NCBI GenBank assembly: GCA_025667525.1
Contig: CM046875.1
Location: 289,062,140 to 289,126,139, forward strand
Source of the DNA: Glebionis coronaria
Taxonomy: Eukaryota > Streptophyta > Magnoliopsida > Asterales > Asteraceae
Direction: 5' to 3'
DNA: 64,000 nt
In this document: positions 25,315 through 36,736 of the stretch, piece by piece
How the letters are laid out: each line of letters starts with the position of its first letter
Position numbering within the stretch: the first letter of the stretch is position 1
Program-made: the position numbers and the translations under genes
The notes under the pieces: model-generated
Told to the model about the DNA's origin: nothing
What the model saw: only the letters and a program-made list of their open reading frames with translations
Databases searched by the model: none

Positions 25315-25331
25315 TCCTCCCCTATATATAG
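25315..25331 (+). promoter_or_regulatory. LTR promoter TATA box of element B
   Basis: CCCCTATATATAGATT lies about 490 bp into the LTR, where a U3 promoter is expected; the other LTR has CCCCTATATATATATT at about 32571. The TATA box abuts the right arm of an 8-bp inverted repeat. No start site can be read from sequence. Confidence 0.5.
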
Positions 25332-25841
25332 ATTAGATCTTGATTACTTTCATTTTGTTGGCTAATCGTGACAATTAGTTCTTCCACTTTTAATTACCTT
25401 GTCATTTAAATACTTGTCAAATTTAAATTCTTGTCTTGCACGTTAATTACCATTTAATTTCAAGTAAGTTTTTCTTTTAATTCTTGTTAATCTTTATCTT
25501 TATCTTGTTAATCTCATTCTACCTTTCTTAATCTTTGATTCTTATTGTTTATGTTCATGTTCATGTTCTTATTTTTCTTATTTTGATCAAGTGGTTTTGA
25601 TTATTTTGATTAGTTTTGTGAGCTTGATTGTTTTGGATTGATTGTTTATCATTAGTATATGCTTATTTGATAGTTTGATTTAATTTTGTGGTTGATTTGG
25701 TTTTATTTTGATTAGATTCGAGTCATTTTTCTACTCCCTTGTTCTTCGGTATTCTTCTGTTTCTGATCTTCTCAGGAAAAACTTGCCCAGCAGTTATTCC
25801 GAATCAAGGTCTGGAGCATTTAACTTTATACGGAAGATTCA

Positions 25842-26197
25842 AATATTCCGAATAGAGGCTGTATTCCGAATAGAAGGCTGATTCCGAATAGTCATATATT
25901 CCGCATAGGAATATTCCGAATAGCTTAGATATTCAGCATAGGGCAGTTATTCCGGATAGGAGGATTATTCCGCATAAGGGAAGATTCCGAATAGGGCCCA
26001 ATATTCCGAGTAGACACTTTATTCCGGATAAGGCTATTATTCCGAGTAGACTGGTATTCCGCATAGGGAACTTTATCCGGATAGGTGACAGTATTACGCA
26101 TAGGGGACTTTATTCCGAATAGACAGGATATTACGAGTAGGCATCATATTCCGCATAGAGGAATTTATTCCGAATAGGAATAAATTCCGAATAGGAG
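25842..26197 (+). repeat. ATTCCGnATAG array in the LTR of element B
   Basis: About 20 copies of an 11-12 base unit (ATTCCGAATAG, ATTCCGCATAG, ATTCCGGATAG, ATTCCGAGTAG) with spacers of uneven length, on average one per 18 bp. The same array is in the other LTR at about 33094-33450. It lies after the TATA box, so it is likely transcribed. Confidence 0.85.
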
Positions 26198-26614
26198 TTA
26201 TTTTCAGTTTCTTCATTTTCAGCTTTTAATTTCCTGCTTTTTAATTTCGAGCTTTATTTTTCCCGCCTTTTTAATTAGTTGCACTTTAACCTTGCCTTAG
26301 TTTTAAGTTTTAGTTGTGTTTTAAGTTTGCCATAGTTAGATTTAAGTTTGCGTTATTTACATTTAGTGCCCTTTAATTTTAGTCACGCTTTTAAATACTT
26401 GCACCATTTACTTTAATTTAGATTTACATTACTACTCTTTTACTTTTAAGTCGTTTACTTTAATTGTTTTTGCACATTTAATATACTACAACGACACAAC
26501 ATTTGTTTCCACCAAAGACGACTGAGTCGCACACTAAACTCCTTTTTCAATTCGAAGAGACATACTTAAACGAACTTTAATTTTTATACGGGGTGTCAAA
26601 AGCCTTGTATCAAA

Positions 26615-26629
26615 TGGCGCCGCTGCCGG
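26615..26629 (+). other. Primer binding site of element B (tRNA-Asp)
   Basis: TGGCGCCGCTGCCGG, two bases after the LTR. One mismatch against the complement of plant tRNA-Asp (TGGCGCCGTTGCCGG). Confidence 0.8.
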
Positions 26630-26862
26630 CTCTTTTCGTAAAGATTAACGGTTTTTTGTGAGAGACGTGTTGTTTTTTTGGGATCCGTTCACTTGTGAGC
26701 GTTATTTTTCTTGCCTAAAAAATTCAAAAAACTATAAAAATTAAAAAATTGATAAAAATCCATAAAAACTAAAATTTTCAAAAATCCAAAAAGATTTTAT
26801 CTTTATCGTGTATATATATTGTCTTTGTGTTTGGTTTTGTTTTCTTTTGCATTTTCAGGTGT

Positions 26863-27840
26863 ATGCGTACTAGATCTTCTAATTATCAAGAGCCCGAGAC
26901 TCAAGAAGATTTAAGTATGTCAGGTGTCAACAACAATAATCATCCACCGCACCTTAATAATAACAACAATGTTCTTCCATAGCCCGATCTTCGGACAATG
27001 GAAGAGCTTTGTCAACCTACAATGTTTGGACGAGGAGGACCGATTGCACCGATGCAAATCACGGCTCCGGAGTTTTCGTTGAAGCACCACATGATTCAGC
27101 AAGTGCAAACTAACCCATTCCGTGGATTGCCTGATGATGATGCCAACAAACACCTCGACAAGTTCATTACAATCACCCAAAGCATGAAGTTGCCTGGTGC
27201 CACAATGGATGTTCTTCGCCTACAACTCTTCCCACATACTTTATCACATCATGCCGAGAAATGGTTTGATCGTCTCCCGAAGAATTCTATTCACACTTGG
27301 GATGACATGACTCAACGCTTTTTGTCGCGCTACTTTCCACCATCCATGGTCACGAGCCTTCGCAATCAAATCAGCGGTTTCATGCAAGAACCCGATGAAT
27401 CTCTTTTGATGCTTGGGAAAGATATAATGTCTTGATTGATCGTTGTCCAAACCACAACATGCTCCCTGTGACCTTAATAGATACTTTCTACAACGGTTTG
27501 ACTTTTCGTGATCGTGATACGATTAATGCAGCCGCCGGTGGCACATTCATGAAAAGGAGACCCGAGGAGTGTAGAGAGCTAATTGAGAACATGACTACTC
27601 ATTATAAAAACTGGGATTCCTCTGCTTCTTCAAGGAACAACCCGAGAGTCGATGTTTCTTCTACCTCAGCAAACCCTTATATGACCGAACTCACCCGCAT
27701 GATGACCGAAATGAGCAAAAGTATCTTGCTTTTCGCTTCAAACAAACAACAACAAGTTAAAGCGGTTGCACCTTCTTGTGAAACATGCGGCGGTCCTCAC
27801 TCATACACCGATTGTCCTTCTACACAAGGAAATCGGAAAA
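26863..27840 (+). pseudogene. Athila gag of element B, N-terminal part
   Basis: Starts at ATG 26863 (MRTRSSNYQEPETQ), after an AG-GTGTATGCG context shared by Athila elements. A TAG at 26980-26982 breaks the frame, which continues with RTMEELCQPTMFGRGGPIAP, the start of the gag domain. PFRGLPDDDANKHLDKF and HAEKWFDRLPKNS are typical Athila gag. One T is missing from the T-run near 27406-27409, so the frame shifts from DESL to the next part (IDRCPNHNMLPVTLIDTFYNGL, AAAGGTFMKRRPEEC). The zinc knuckle CETCGGPHSYTDC is intact at 27777-27815 (CX2CX3HX4C). A further shift near 27830-27840 passes to the next ORF. Gag would form the particle. Confidence 0.9.
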
Positions 27841-29608
27841 TGTGTATGCAGCTTATGGTAATTATTCACCGGAAAATTACCAAGCTCGACCTCAAGGGGA
27901 TAGAAATCTGTTGAGTTACCGGTCCAACAACTACCTTTCACCCGGTTTTTCTCCTCAAAACCAAAACCCCGCCAACAACTACAATAGAAGCAACCAAATC
28001 CCACCAAGAGCTTCTAATCCTTATCACCCACCCGCCCAACAAGCCCCACCCATTAACCCCGATGTTGAAGCCATCATGAGAACCCAAGGTGAGCAAATCA
28101 AGAATCTGCAAAGCCAAATTATCAATCTAAAAGTAGATATCACCAAGCAAGGAAATGAGATTAGATCCGAGCTTCGAGATAATATTCAATCCTCCTTCAG
28201 CAATCAAACAACTGATTTGAAGAATATGCTTGCTAGTTTCTTGCCCGCAGCTCAACCTTCTACTTCGAGTTCTCTACCTTCAAACACCGTCACCAATCCG
28301 CGAGCAAATGTGAGTGCTATTACTACTCGTAGTGGAATTACCATTGTCGATCCACCAATCCCACCCCCATCATCTACACCTCCTCCACCACCATTTATCC
28401 CTACTCCTCCTACACCTAGTATTAGTGCACCATTACCATCTCTGCCTCGCCATGACGATGTCTCTAGGAAGGAACCTTCAACATCTCAACCTTTACCTGC
28501 TACACCTTCACCTTCACCACCCAAACCTAATATCCCTTATCCCTCTCGTTTAGGCAAAACCAAAATGCTAACCAAGGATGACGCTGAAGTGTCACGCTTT
28601 GTGAAGATGATCTCTCAAATGAACTTCAACATTAGCTTTCTTGAGGCACTTGTCCACATGCCCAAATTTGTTAAAGCATTTAAGGAATTGCTTAACAAGA
28701 AGAAGAAGCTGCTTGAGCTCGCCAACACACGCTTAAATGAAAACTGCTCTGCAGTTATTCTTAAAGAAATTCCGGAAAAGCTTGGAGATCCCGATCGTTT
28801 TGTGTTGCCTTGCGTGTTCAATAAAACTGAGGAATTTACTGTCCTTGCTGATCTCGGGGCCAGTACTAATTTGATGCCTTTAAGTGTTTGGAAAACACTA
28901 TCATTAACCGACCTCACTCCAACAAAGATGACTCTTGAACTTGTAAACCGCACTCTCGCTTTCCCCGTTGGTATTGCCGAAGATGTGTTCATTAAAGTTG
29001 GCACATTTACTTTCCCGGTCGATTTTGTCGTTGTTGATTATGAAATGGACCCTCGTATTCCTTTAATACTTGGTCGGCCATTCTTGAGAACCGAACGAGC
29101 TTTAGTGGATGTGGCCGAAGGTGAGTTAATCTTACGAGTCGGGGATGATGCACAAGTTTTCAATATGGGGAAGCTTACAGGCAAATCCTTTGGAGGCCGA
29201 GAATCAATGAATATGATTAATGTGCATGATGATTTTGTCGTCTACAACAATCCTCTATTCCACTCTTCTATTGATAATCCACTTTTTCAAGATGATGTGG
29301 ATGATTCTCTCCCTACTTTGGAAGCTTCTCCCATTTATGATTCTCCACCGGTCTTTGATGCTTATGATGATGATGATTCTAGCTCAGATTCGGATGATTT
29401 TGATGATTGTACTTCTGATTATCCCGAGATGCCCACTTTCGATGATTTTGATGAGGCCGATACTCTTTCGAGCGATTCTTCACATGATGAAGATCCTCCA
29501 CCATCACTCGATCCTACTTTGGACGATTACTCATTTGAGGAAGACTTCTCTGAATTTCTCAACACTTACTTCCCTCATGAGAGTGATGCTCCTCCTTTGG
29601 ACTTTTAA
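27785..29608 (+). CDS. Gag C-terminus, protease and acidic tail of element B
   Basis: A 607-residue open frame; the true coding part begins near 27835 after a frameshift, and the first residues are out of frame. Order: glutamine- and proline-rich linker (NVYAAYGNYSPENYQARPQG), a short helix (QSQIINLKVDITKQGNEI), a proline-rich stretch, a helical segment (NFNISFLEALVHMPKFVK), and then the aspartic protease with ADLGAS at 28847-28864 and VDYEMDPRIPLILGRPFL. Athila proteases use DLGAS instead of DSGA. After protease, where RT should begin, the protein turns into an Asp/Ser-rich tail of about 130 residues and stops at 29606-29608. No RT follows. Confidence 0.8.
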   Translation: MRRSSLIHRLSFYTRKSENVYAAYGNYSPENYQARPQGDRNLLSYRSNNYLSPGFSPQNQNPANNYNRSNQIPPRASNPYHPPAQQAPPINPDVEAIMRTQGEQIKNLQSQIINLKVDITKQGNEIRSELRDNIQSSFSNQTTDLKNMLASFLPAAQPSTSSSLPSNTVTNPRANVSAITTRSGITIVDPPIPPPSSTPPPPPFIPTPPTPSISAPLPSLPRHDDVSRKEPSTSQPLPATPSPSPPKPNIPYPSRLGKTKMLTKDDAEVSRFVKMISQMNFNISFLEALVHMPKFVKAFKELLNKKKKLLELANTRLNENCSAVILKEIPEKLGDPDRFVLPCVFNKTEEFTVLADLGASTNLMPLSVWKTLSLTDLTPTKMTLELVNRTLAFPVGIAEDVFIKVGTFTFPVDFVVVDYEMDPRIPLILGRPFLRTERALVDVAEGELILRVGDDAQVFNMGKLTGKSFGGRESMNMINVHDDFVVYNNPLFHSSIDNPLFQDDVDDSLPTLEASPIYDSPPVFDAYDDDDSSSDSDDFDDCTSDYPEMPTFDDFDEADTLSSDSSHDEDPPPSLDPTLDDYSFEEDFSEFLNTYFPHESDAPPLDF

Positions 29609-30052
29609 GATTATCGTCTTGATCCTACTTTGGATTTGAAGCACATTCTTTCTAAGGAGAAGAAACCGGTCGACACCGAAATCCACTGCTTGTATGAGTT
29701 AACACCTCTTTGTCCCCCTTCTGAGGACGAGGTTGTGCTTCTTCACGGATCTTCGTCGCACTCTGCTGAGCCTGAGTGCTATTTTCCCTTAAAGGAAAAG
29801 GTGTTTGACCCCGGTATTGCAATCTTTAAGCCATCTCAGTATCCACCTGATGAAAAAAAAGGAAATATCTTTGGAACTTATGGAAATCTGCTTGCACCAC
29901 TTCACCCTTGCTTCCACCGTGCTCCATCTTTGCATAAGGGAACCTTGCCACTTCTTCTTTGGCTTGCCTTGTTCACCTTAAGCTTGTGCTATTTGATGGA
30001 CGAAAACTATGTCTTTGATCCTGGTGGATATATTTCATGCTTCTTCCTATGA
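29609..30052 (+). CDS. In-frame continuation after TAA: FDPG-type ORF of element B
   Basis: Same frame as the ORF before it, after a single TAA. It reads RLDPTLDLKHILSKEKKP, then ELTPLCPPSEDEVVL, KEKVFDPGIAIFKPSQYP, a short hydrophobic stretch (LPLLLWLALFTLSLCYLM) and NYVFDPGGYISCFFL before its stop. The hydrophobic stretch could be one membrane segment. Element D ends its ORF with the related EDKIFDPGITFEASP. From memory, similar FDPG segments occur in Asteraceae retroelement proteins. Function unknown; it stands where pol is missing. The Met at 29630 need not be a real start. Confidence 0.6.
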   Translation, partial: DYRLDPTLDLKHILSKEKKPVDTEIHCLYELTPLCPPSEDEVVLLHGSSSHSAEPECYFPLKEKVFDPGIAIFKPSQYPPDEKKGNIFGTYGNLLAPLHPCFHRAPSLHKGTLPLLLWLALFTLSLCYLMDENYVFDPGGYISCFFL

Positions 30053-32082
30053 TGATCAAGGTCGAATCAGGCTCACGACTCGGTAATCAAAAATCAAGCG
30101 CTTCTTGGGAGGCAACCCATGCATCTATCTTTTAGCTTTCTTTATCCTAAGTGTATGGGAGACCCGTTGGTGTTTGCTATTTCCTCTCCTCTCTTAATCA
30201 GGGATTCGAGCGCTCAATGATCCACTCTTGATGATTCTTGACGACCTGTGATTCCGTGTTCACTTCTTCCCGGTTTTATCCTAAACTCTTTTCGATTTAC
30301 TATTTTATATATTTTCTCAATATTAAAATAGGAATCTCTTTAGTTGTCTCTTCCTTAGCGAGATTTAAACAAAGTGCACAATGTCCTAAGTGTAGGGGAG
30401 TTTACTCCCACATGCTTAAACATTAAGGACAATGTTTATCTTAAGTGTAGGGGGGACTTCTATCGAAGTTAAGTGGTCTTTTCCTTGTATTTGTCCTCAT
30501 TTTAACCGGAAAATCAATTTTTCGACATTTTTCAAAATTTTTGATCTATTTTGGCCTATTAGTTTGTCCCTTTGTATGGTTATTTTCTTTCTTTGTTAGA
30601 ATAAATGTTTAATAAAGTGGTTTTAATTTTCAAACGTTGTGAATCTTTTGAATCAACCCGAGTTTACTTGTCTAAGTTACTCTAGCTAGTATCCTTAACG
30701 TGTTTAAGTCAAGTTTTGCTAGGCTTTTATATAGGGAGCTATAAAACGCGAAAGTCTTAACTCTCACGGGTTAAGAACAAGAACTTTTCGCAAGTTCCTA
30801 TAATTGATCCTAGAGAGTCGTTTAACAAGGGAACTTTAAAACGCGATTTCTAAACTTGAAAAAGTCTAAGAGTTTGCAAGATCCTATAGGCGACTCGAAA
30901 ACCCAAAACTTTGATTTAATAGGCTAAGTATCCACGAGTCTCATTCCTTGAGATTTTAAACTGTGGAGAACGAGAGATGATAGAGCCAATTATAAGTTCG
31001 ATATTCTTTCGTGAATTTATGTGAGTTAATTATAAGCCTATTCTCCCATCGCTTGCTAATAAATTTATCTGCAATAAATAAGGTTGTACGATTTGAAAAG
31101 TTACTTAGCTTCTAGCCCAAGATCGTTTAAAAGTTGCTCGGTATGGATTAGAGTTCATAGCCAAGGCATAACTTATTGAAGCGGGACGCGAAGATTGGTG
31201 AGTCCAAAAAGGTCCTAACAAGGCATGAGGGCTATATTTTGTTGCTAAAGATCCAAAGTGATGTGAAGAATCATTTATCGAAAATCAATATGAAGGATCG
31301 AGACACACGACGAAAAGCAAATACTCCCCAAAAGTCATGGAGAAGTGTATCCGAAAAGACCCTAACAAGGTATGAGGATAAATAGATCCAAGTCATAAAA
31401 GGAGGCGGATCGTTGTATATCAAAATAAAAAATAAAGATTGGAGAAAAATGAAGAAGTCGTGGTCCAAGTATGAATCTCTCAAAACTTCAAGTGAAGAAT
31501 TCCATTATGAAGAGAAGACCATAATTTCATGAACGTCTCTCAAGGTTTGAAGTATGAAGTCGCTGCCAAATATCGGTCCGAGAAAGGTCTCAAATCGCGA
31601 AGCGAGTTATGCCAAGATATGAACTTTATGAGGTCCCGAGAAGCAGTTTTAAAAGATTTTTCCTTTAGCTAACTATTGATTAAATCGTTCACTTTATTTT
31701 CGGCCTAAATAATTATCAAAATAAGTCAAAAATGCATCCTCGTGATCATTCAAGACAATAATAAAATATAAGAGATACACCTAGGAATAAGGGAGTCTAA
31801 GTGAGTAATTGGCCCACATGAGTTCGTGTTAGTTTGCTAACTTATAATAACAATGATCTCGTTTTTAAGCTTGGTTTGGAGAAAGTGAAAACTTGAGGAT
31901 GATGATTATTCATAACATTTCCAAAACCCAAGGTATGCTTTTTGATTTCTTTACTTTGAATGTTTTTAATTTTCTATCTCTTTAATAAAGGCCAACGTGG
32001 ATTGATTATGATGAAAAGTGTAAACGTGCTTTGTAACTAATGCATTGCATGAGGACATTGCAATGGTCAAGTGTAGGGGATT
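30053..32082 (+). other. 3' noncoding module and polypurine tract of element B
   Basis: About 2 kb without a gene, similar to 34702-36731 and 41576-43587. Markers in order: a CGAATC...GACTCG pair just after the stop, AAGCGCTTCTTGGGAGGCAA (about 30097), AAGTGTATGGGAG (30148), AAGTGTAGGGGAG with a GGGAGTTTACTCCC hairpin (about 30390-30410), a near-perfect AAACATT...AATGTTT hairpin (30418-30437), AAGTGTAGGGGGGAC (about 30442), and the polypurine tract AAGTGTAGGGGATT at 32069-32082 directly before the LTR. Confidence 0.75.
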
Positions 32083-33864
32083 TGATAGGTGTGTAAACAC
32101 CCATCCTTTTTACCACTTAATTACAATAATAACCGAGCCAAAACATGTATTTTATGTCTTTTATGTCGGAATTATGCGTGGTTTGTGTTTTTGTTGTGAT
32201 TTAGGACGAAATCGTGAAAAGTGGAGAAAACACGGACATTTACGGGCTTTTATTGAAGAAAAAGATAAAAAGACGAAGTCAAGAAGTCAAGAGTGCAAAA
32301 AGAACGGAAGTCCAAGACCAATTCTGAAGATTTATCGAAGAAAAAGTCAAAAGACGGAAGTCGACTAAAAGTCGAGGAACTCAAGTCTATTTTATTGAAG
32401 AATTAAAAGACGAGTTCAAAAGAAATCCCGAGCCACAAGTCATTAGAGTCCAAGTTTAAAGAAGATTAGAAGAATAAATGACTAATGGTGCAATTAATGA
32501 AGATTAAAGGCTTAAGGACCTAATGACGCAATTAAAAAGAAATGAAGGAGGGGAGGAAGCTTCATAATCCTCCCCTATATATATATTAGATCTTAATTAC
32601 TTTCATTTTGTTGGCTAATCGTGACAATTAGTTCTTCCACTTTTAATTACCTTGTCATTTAAATACTTGTCAAATTTAAATTCTTGTCTTGCACCTTAAT
32701 TACCATTTATTTTCAAGTAAGTTTTTCTTTTAAATCTTGTTAATCTTTATCTTTATCTTGTTAATCTCATTCTACCTTTCTTAATCTTTGATTCTTATTG
32801 TTTATGTTCATGTTCATGTTCTTATTTTTCTTATTTTGATCAAGTGGTTTTGATTATTTTGATTAGTTTTGTGAGTTTGATTGTTTTGGATTGATTGTTT
32901 ATCATTAGTATATGCTTATTTGATAGTTTGATTTAATTTTGTGGTTGATTTGGTTTTATTTTGATTAGATTCGAGTCATTTTTCTACTCCCTTGTTCTTC
33001 GGTATTCTTCTGTTTCTGATCTTCTCAGGAAAAACTTGCCTAGCAGTTATTCCGAATCAAGGTCTAGAGCATTTAACTTTATACGGAATATTCAAATATT
33101 CCGAATAGAGGTTGTATTCCGAATAGAAGGCTGATTTCGAATAGTCATATATTCCGCATAGGAATATTCCGAATAGCTTAGATATTCAGCATAGGGCGGT
33201 TATTCCGGATAGGAGGATTATTCCGCATAAGGGAAGATTCCGAATAGGGCCCAATATTCCGAGTAGACACTTTATTTCGGATAAGGCTATTATTCCGAGT
33301 AGACTGGTATTCCGCATAGGGAACTTTATCCGGATAGGTGACAGTATTCCGCATAGGGGACTTTATTCCGAATAGACAGGATATTCCGAGTAGGCATCAT
33401 ATTCCGCATAGAGGAATTTATTCCGAATAGGAATAAATTCCGAATAGGAGTTATTTTCAGTTTCTTCATTTTCAGCTTTTAATTTCCTGCTTTTTAATTT
33501 TGAGCTTTATTTTTCCCGCCTTTTTAATTAGTTGCACTTTAACCTTGCCTTAGTTTTAAGTTTTAGTTGCGTTTTAAGTTTGCCTTAGTTAGATTTAAGT
33601 TTGCGTTATTTACATTTAGTGCCCTTTAATTTTAGTCACGCTTTTAAATACTTGCACCATTTACTTTAAATTAGATTTACATTACTGCTCTTTTACTTTT
33701 AAGTCGTTTACTTTAATTGTTTTTGCACATTTAATATACTACAACGACACAACATTTGTTTCCACCAAAGACGACTGAGTCGCACACTAAACTCCTTTTT
33801 CAATTCGAAGAGACATACTTAAATGAACTTTAATTTTATACGGGGTGTCAAAAGCCTTGTATCA
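32083..33864 (+). repeat. 3' LTR of element B
   Basis: 1782 bp, nearly identical to 24830-26612. It ends TATCA at 33864 followed by the GGGCC duplication, after which the integrase frame of element C resumes. Confidence 0.9.
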
Positions 33865-33869
33865 GGGCC

Positions 33870-34701
33870 ATTTTCATCATCCAAAGGGAACAAGTACATC
33901 CTCGTAGCCGTTGACTACGTAACTAAATGGGTTGAAGCTAAGGTTCTCCCTACGAACGATGCGAGGGTGGTTGTGAACTTTCTGAAGCAGCTTTTTGCTC
34001 GATTCGGTGTTCCTCGTGCTATAATCAGTGACCACGGGACTCATTTCTGCAATGATCAAATTGCACGAGTCATGGCCAAGTATTGTGTCAATCACTGTCT
34101 CTCCACCGCTTATCATCCCCAAACAAATGATCAAGCCGAGATTTCTAACCGTGGATTGAAGAAAATATTAGAGTGAATTGTGGGAGAGCATCGTGCCTCG
34201 TGGGCCGATAAGTTAGATTATGCTTTGTGGGCTTTCCGTACCGCATATAAGACTCCGATTGGTTGCACTCCATATTGTCCTGTGTACGGGAAGGCATGCC
34301 ACCTCCCTATTGAGCTGGAACATAAGGCGTACTGGGCCTTGAAGTGGGCCAATTTTGACATCAACAAAGCCGGTGATCTTCGGAAGATTCAACTCAACGA
34401 GCTCAATGAACAGAGGAATGAAGCTTATGAGAACTCATTGATCTACAAGGAGAATACCAACATCATTCATGATGCAAGGATCAAGAACCGAGAGTTCCAC
34501 GTTGGTGATCAAGTTTTACTCTTTAACTCTCGGTTGAAGATCTTCTCGGGCAAGCCAAAGAGCCGTTGGTCTGGTCCATTCACCGTCGTCGAAGTCTTCC
34601 CTTACGGCACCATTGAGCTTTCTCAACCAAATGGGCCTAATTTTAAAGTGAATGGCCAGCGTGTGAAGCTGTACTTTGGTGAGGACATCCTCATGAGATG
34701 A
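33870..34701 (+). pseudogene. Athila integrase catalytic core and C-terminus of element C
   Basis: Joins to 24829 across element B (FMGP then FSSSKGNKYILVAVDY). The D,D,E triad can be followed: Asp in WGIDFMGP before the insertion, Asp in ISDHGTHF (34030-34032) and Glu in DQAEISNRGLK (34138-34140). A TGA at 34174-34176 interrupts the domain. The frame then continues as VGEHRASWADKLDYALWAFR and the C-terminal part (EFHVGDQVLLFNSRLKIFSG, KPKSRWSGPFTV) to a normal stop at 34699-34701. Apart from the stop, this is the best kept part of element C. Confidence 0.9.
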
Positions 34702-36731
34702 TTCCATCCCTCACCATGTTTCCCTTGAATTAGTTTTGGGTCGAGTCAGGCTCGTGAATCGGTTAACAAAAGCAAGCGCTTCTCGGGAGGCAACCCATTG
34801 ATCTATCCTTTACCGTTTTCATAATAAGTGTAGGGGGAAGCCCCGTATGTGTTTGTTGTCTTGCTTCTTATGATGTGCAGGGATTAAAGCTCCAAAGATC
34901 CACTTTTGATGACATTTGACGACCGTGATCCCGTGTACCCGTCTTCCTGGTTCTATCCTAAACTGTCGTGATTCAATATTTCATATCTTATATATTCACA
35001 TTGAAATCACTATAGTTGTCCTTCCCTTAGCAAGATTTAAACAAAGTGCACAATGTCCTAAGTGTAGGGGAGTTTACTCCCACATGCTTAAACATTGAGG
35101 ACAATGTTTATATCAAGTGTAGGGGGGACTTCTATCGAAGTAAGTGGGATTTTCCATTCATTTGTCCTCATTTTGACCGGAAAATTTGATTTTTCGACAT
35201 TTTTCAAAAATTTTAATCTATTTTGGCCTAATAATCTAGTAGTATTTTCCTTTGTTATCATTATTTACTTTCTGTGTTAGAATAAATTTTTAATAAAGTG
35301 GTTTTAATTTTTAAACGTTGTGAATCTTTTGACTCAACCCGAGTTTACTTATCTAAGTTTACTCTAGCTAGTATCCTTAACATGTTTAAGTCAAGTTTTG
35401 CTAGGATTTTATATAGGAAACTTTAAAACGCGAAAGTCTTAACTCTTACGGGTTAAGAACAAGAACTTTTCGCAAGTTCCTATAATTGATCCTAGAAAGT
35501 CGTTTATCAAGGGAACTTTAAAATGCGAATTCTAAACTTGAAAAAGTATAAGAATTTGCAAGATCCGATAGATGACTTGAAAACCCAAAACTTTGATAAG
35601 CATCCACGAGTCTCATTCCTTGAGATTTTAAATTATGGAGAACGAGAGATGATAGAGTCAATTATAAGTTTGGTATTCTTTCTTGAATTTATGTGAGTTG
35701 ATTATAAGCTTTTTCTCGCATCGCTTGTTAATAAATATATTTGCAATAAATAAGGTTGTACGATTTGAAAAGTTACTTAGCTTCTAGCCCAAGATCGTCT
35801 AAAAGTTGCTCGGTATTAATTAGAGTTCATAGCCAAGGCATAACTTATTGAAGCGGGATGCGAAGATTGGCGAATCCGAAAAGACCCTAACAAGGCATGA
35901 GGGCTACATTTTGTTGCTAAAGATCCCAAGTGATGTGAAGAATCATTTATCAAGAATCAATATGAAGGATCGAGACACACGACGAAAAGAAAATACTCCC
36001 CTAAAGATCATGGAGAAGTCTATCCAAAAAGGCCCTAACAAGGTATGAGGATAAATAGATCCAAGACATAAAAGGAGGCGGATCGTTGTATATCAAAGTC
36101 CAAAATAAAGATTGGAGAAAAATGAAGAAGTCGTGGTCCAAATATGAAGAATCTCTCAAAAACTTCAAGTGAAGAAATTCCTATTATGAAGAGAAGACCA
36201 TAATTTCAAGAACGTCTCTCAGGATTTGAAGTATGACGTCGCTGCCAAATATGGTCCGAGAAAGGTCTCAAATCGTGAAGCGAGTTATGCCAAGATATGA
36301 ACTTTAAGAGGTCCCGAAAAGTAGTTTTAAAAGATTTTGTCCTTTAGCTAACTACTGATTAAATCATCCTACTTTATTTTCAGCCTAAATAACTATCAAA
36401 ATAAGTCAAAAAATGGATCCTCGTGATCATTCAAGGCAAACATAAAATATAAGAGATACACCTACGAATAAGGGAGTCTTAGTAAATAATTGGGACACAT
36501 GAGTTCGTGTTAGTTTGCTAACTTATAATAACAATGATCTCGTTTTTAAGCTTGGTATGGGGAACGTGAAACTTGAGGATGATAAACATTCATGACGGTC
36601 AAAACCCCAATGTAAGTCTTTGATTTCTTTACTTGTTTTCTATATATTTCTATCTTTTTAATAAAGGCCAAGGTGGGTTATTTATGATGAGAAATGTAAA
36701 CTGTGCTTTGAAAATAATGCATTGCATGAGG
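34702..36731 (+). other. 3' noncoding module of element C
   Basis: Follows the integrase stop. It has the same ordered markers as element B: CGAGTC...GAATCG, AAGCGCTTCTCGGGAGGCAA (about 34774), AAGTGTAGGGGGAA (34824), AAGTGTAGGGGAG with GGGAGTTTACTCCC (about 35060-35080), AAACATTGAGGACAATGTTT (35090-35109, a perfect 8-bp stem) and AAGTGTAGGGGGGAC (about 35115). It is interrupted at 36736/36737 by element D and ends at the polypurine tract 46568-46581. Small ORFs here are shadows. Confidence 0.75.
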
Positions 36732-36736
36732 GCATT

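Larger units (their letters stand above)
24830..26612 (+). repeat. 5' LTR of element B
   Basis: 1783 bp, TG...CA. It starts with a short hairpin (GGTGT-GTAA-ACACC). A TATA box (CTATATATAG) is at about 25322-25331, directly after an inverted repeat GGGGAGGA / TCCTCCCC (25297-25304, 25315-25322). An array of about 20 ATTCCGnATAG units occupies about 25842-26197. The first 300 bp contains a minor ORF that recurs at 32045-32368; not a gene. Confidence 0.9.
24830..33864 (+). mobile_element. Pol-less Athila derivative (element B)
   Basis: 9035 bp with LTRs 24830-26612 and 32083-33864, flanked by GGGCC (24825-24829, 33865-33869). LTR ends are TGATAGG...TATCA. Primer site 26615. It encodes gag, protease and an acidic tail, then a 2-kb noncoding module and a polypurine tract (AAGTGTAGGGGATT, 32069-32082). 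It has no RT, RNase H or integrase, so it must have been moved by another Athila. LTRs differ at few positions, indicating a fairly recent insertion. It interrupts the integrase of element C. Confidence 0.9.

Noticed and set aside
25842..26197. CRISPR-like look of the ATTCCG array
   Set aside because: Units are short and degenerate, spacers vary in length, and the array is in a plant LTR present in both LTR copies.
29609..30052. Env-like gene in element B
   Set aside because: Athila elements can carry env-like ORFs, but only one short hydrophobic stretch is present, with no signal peptide or transmembrane pair. I keep it as an unknown FDPG ORF.
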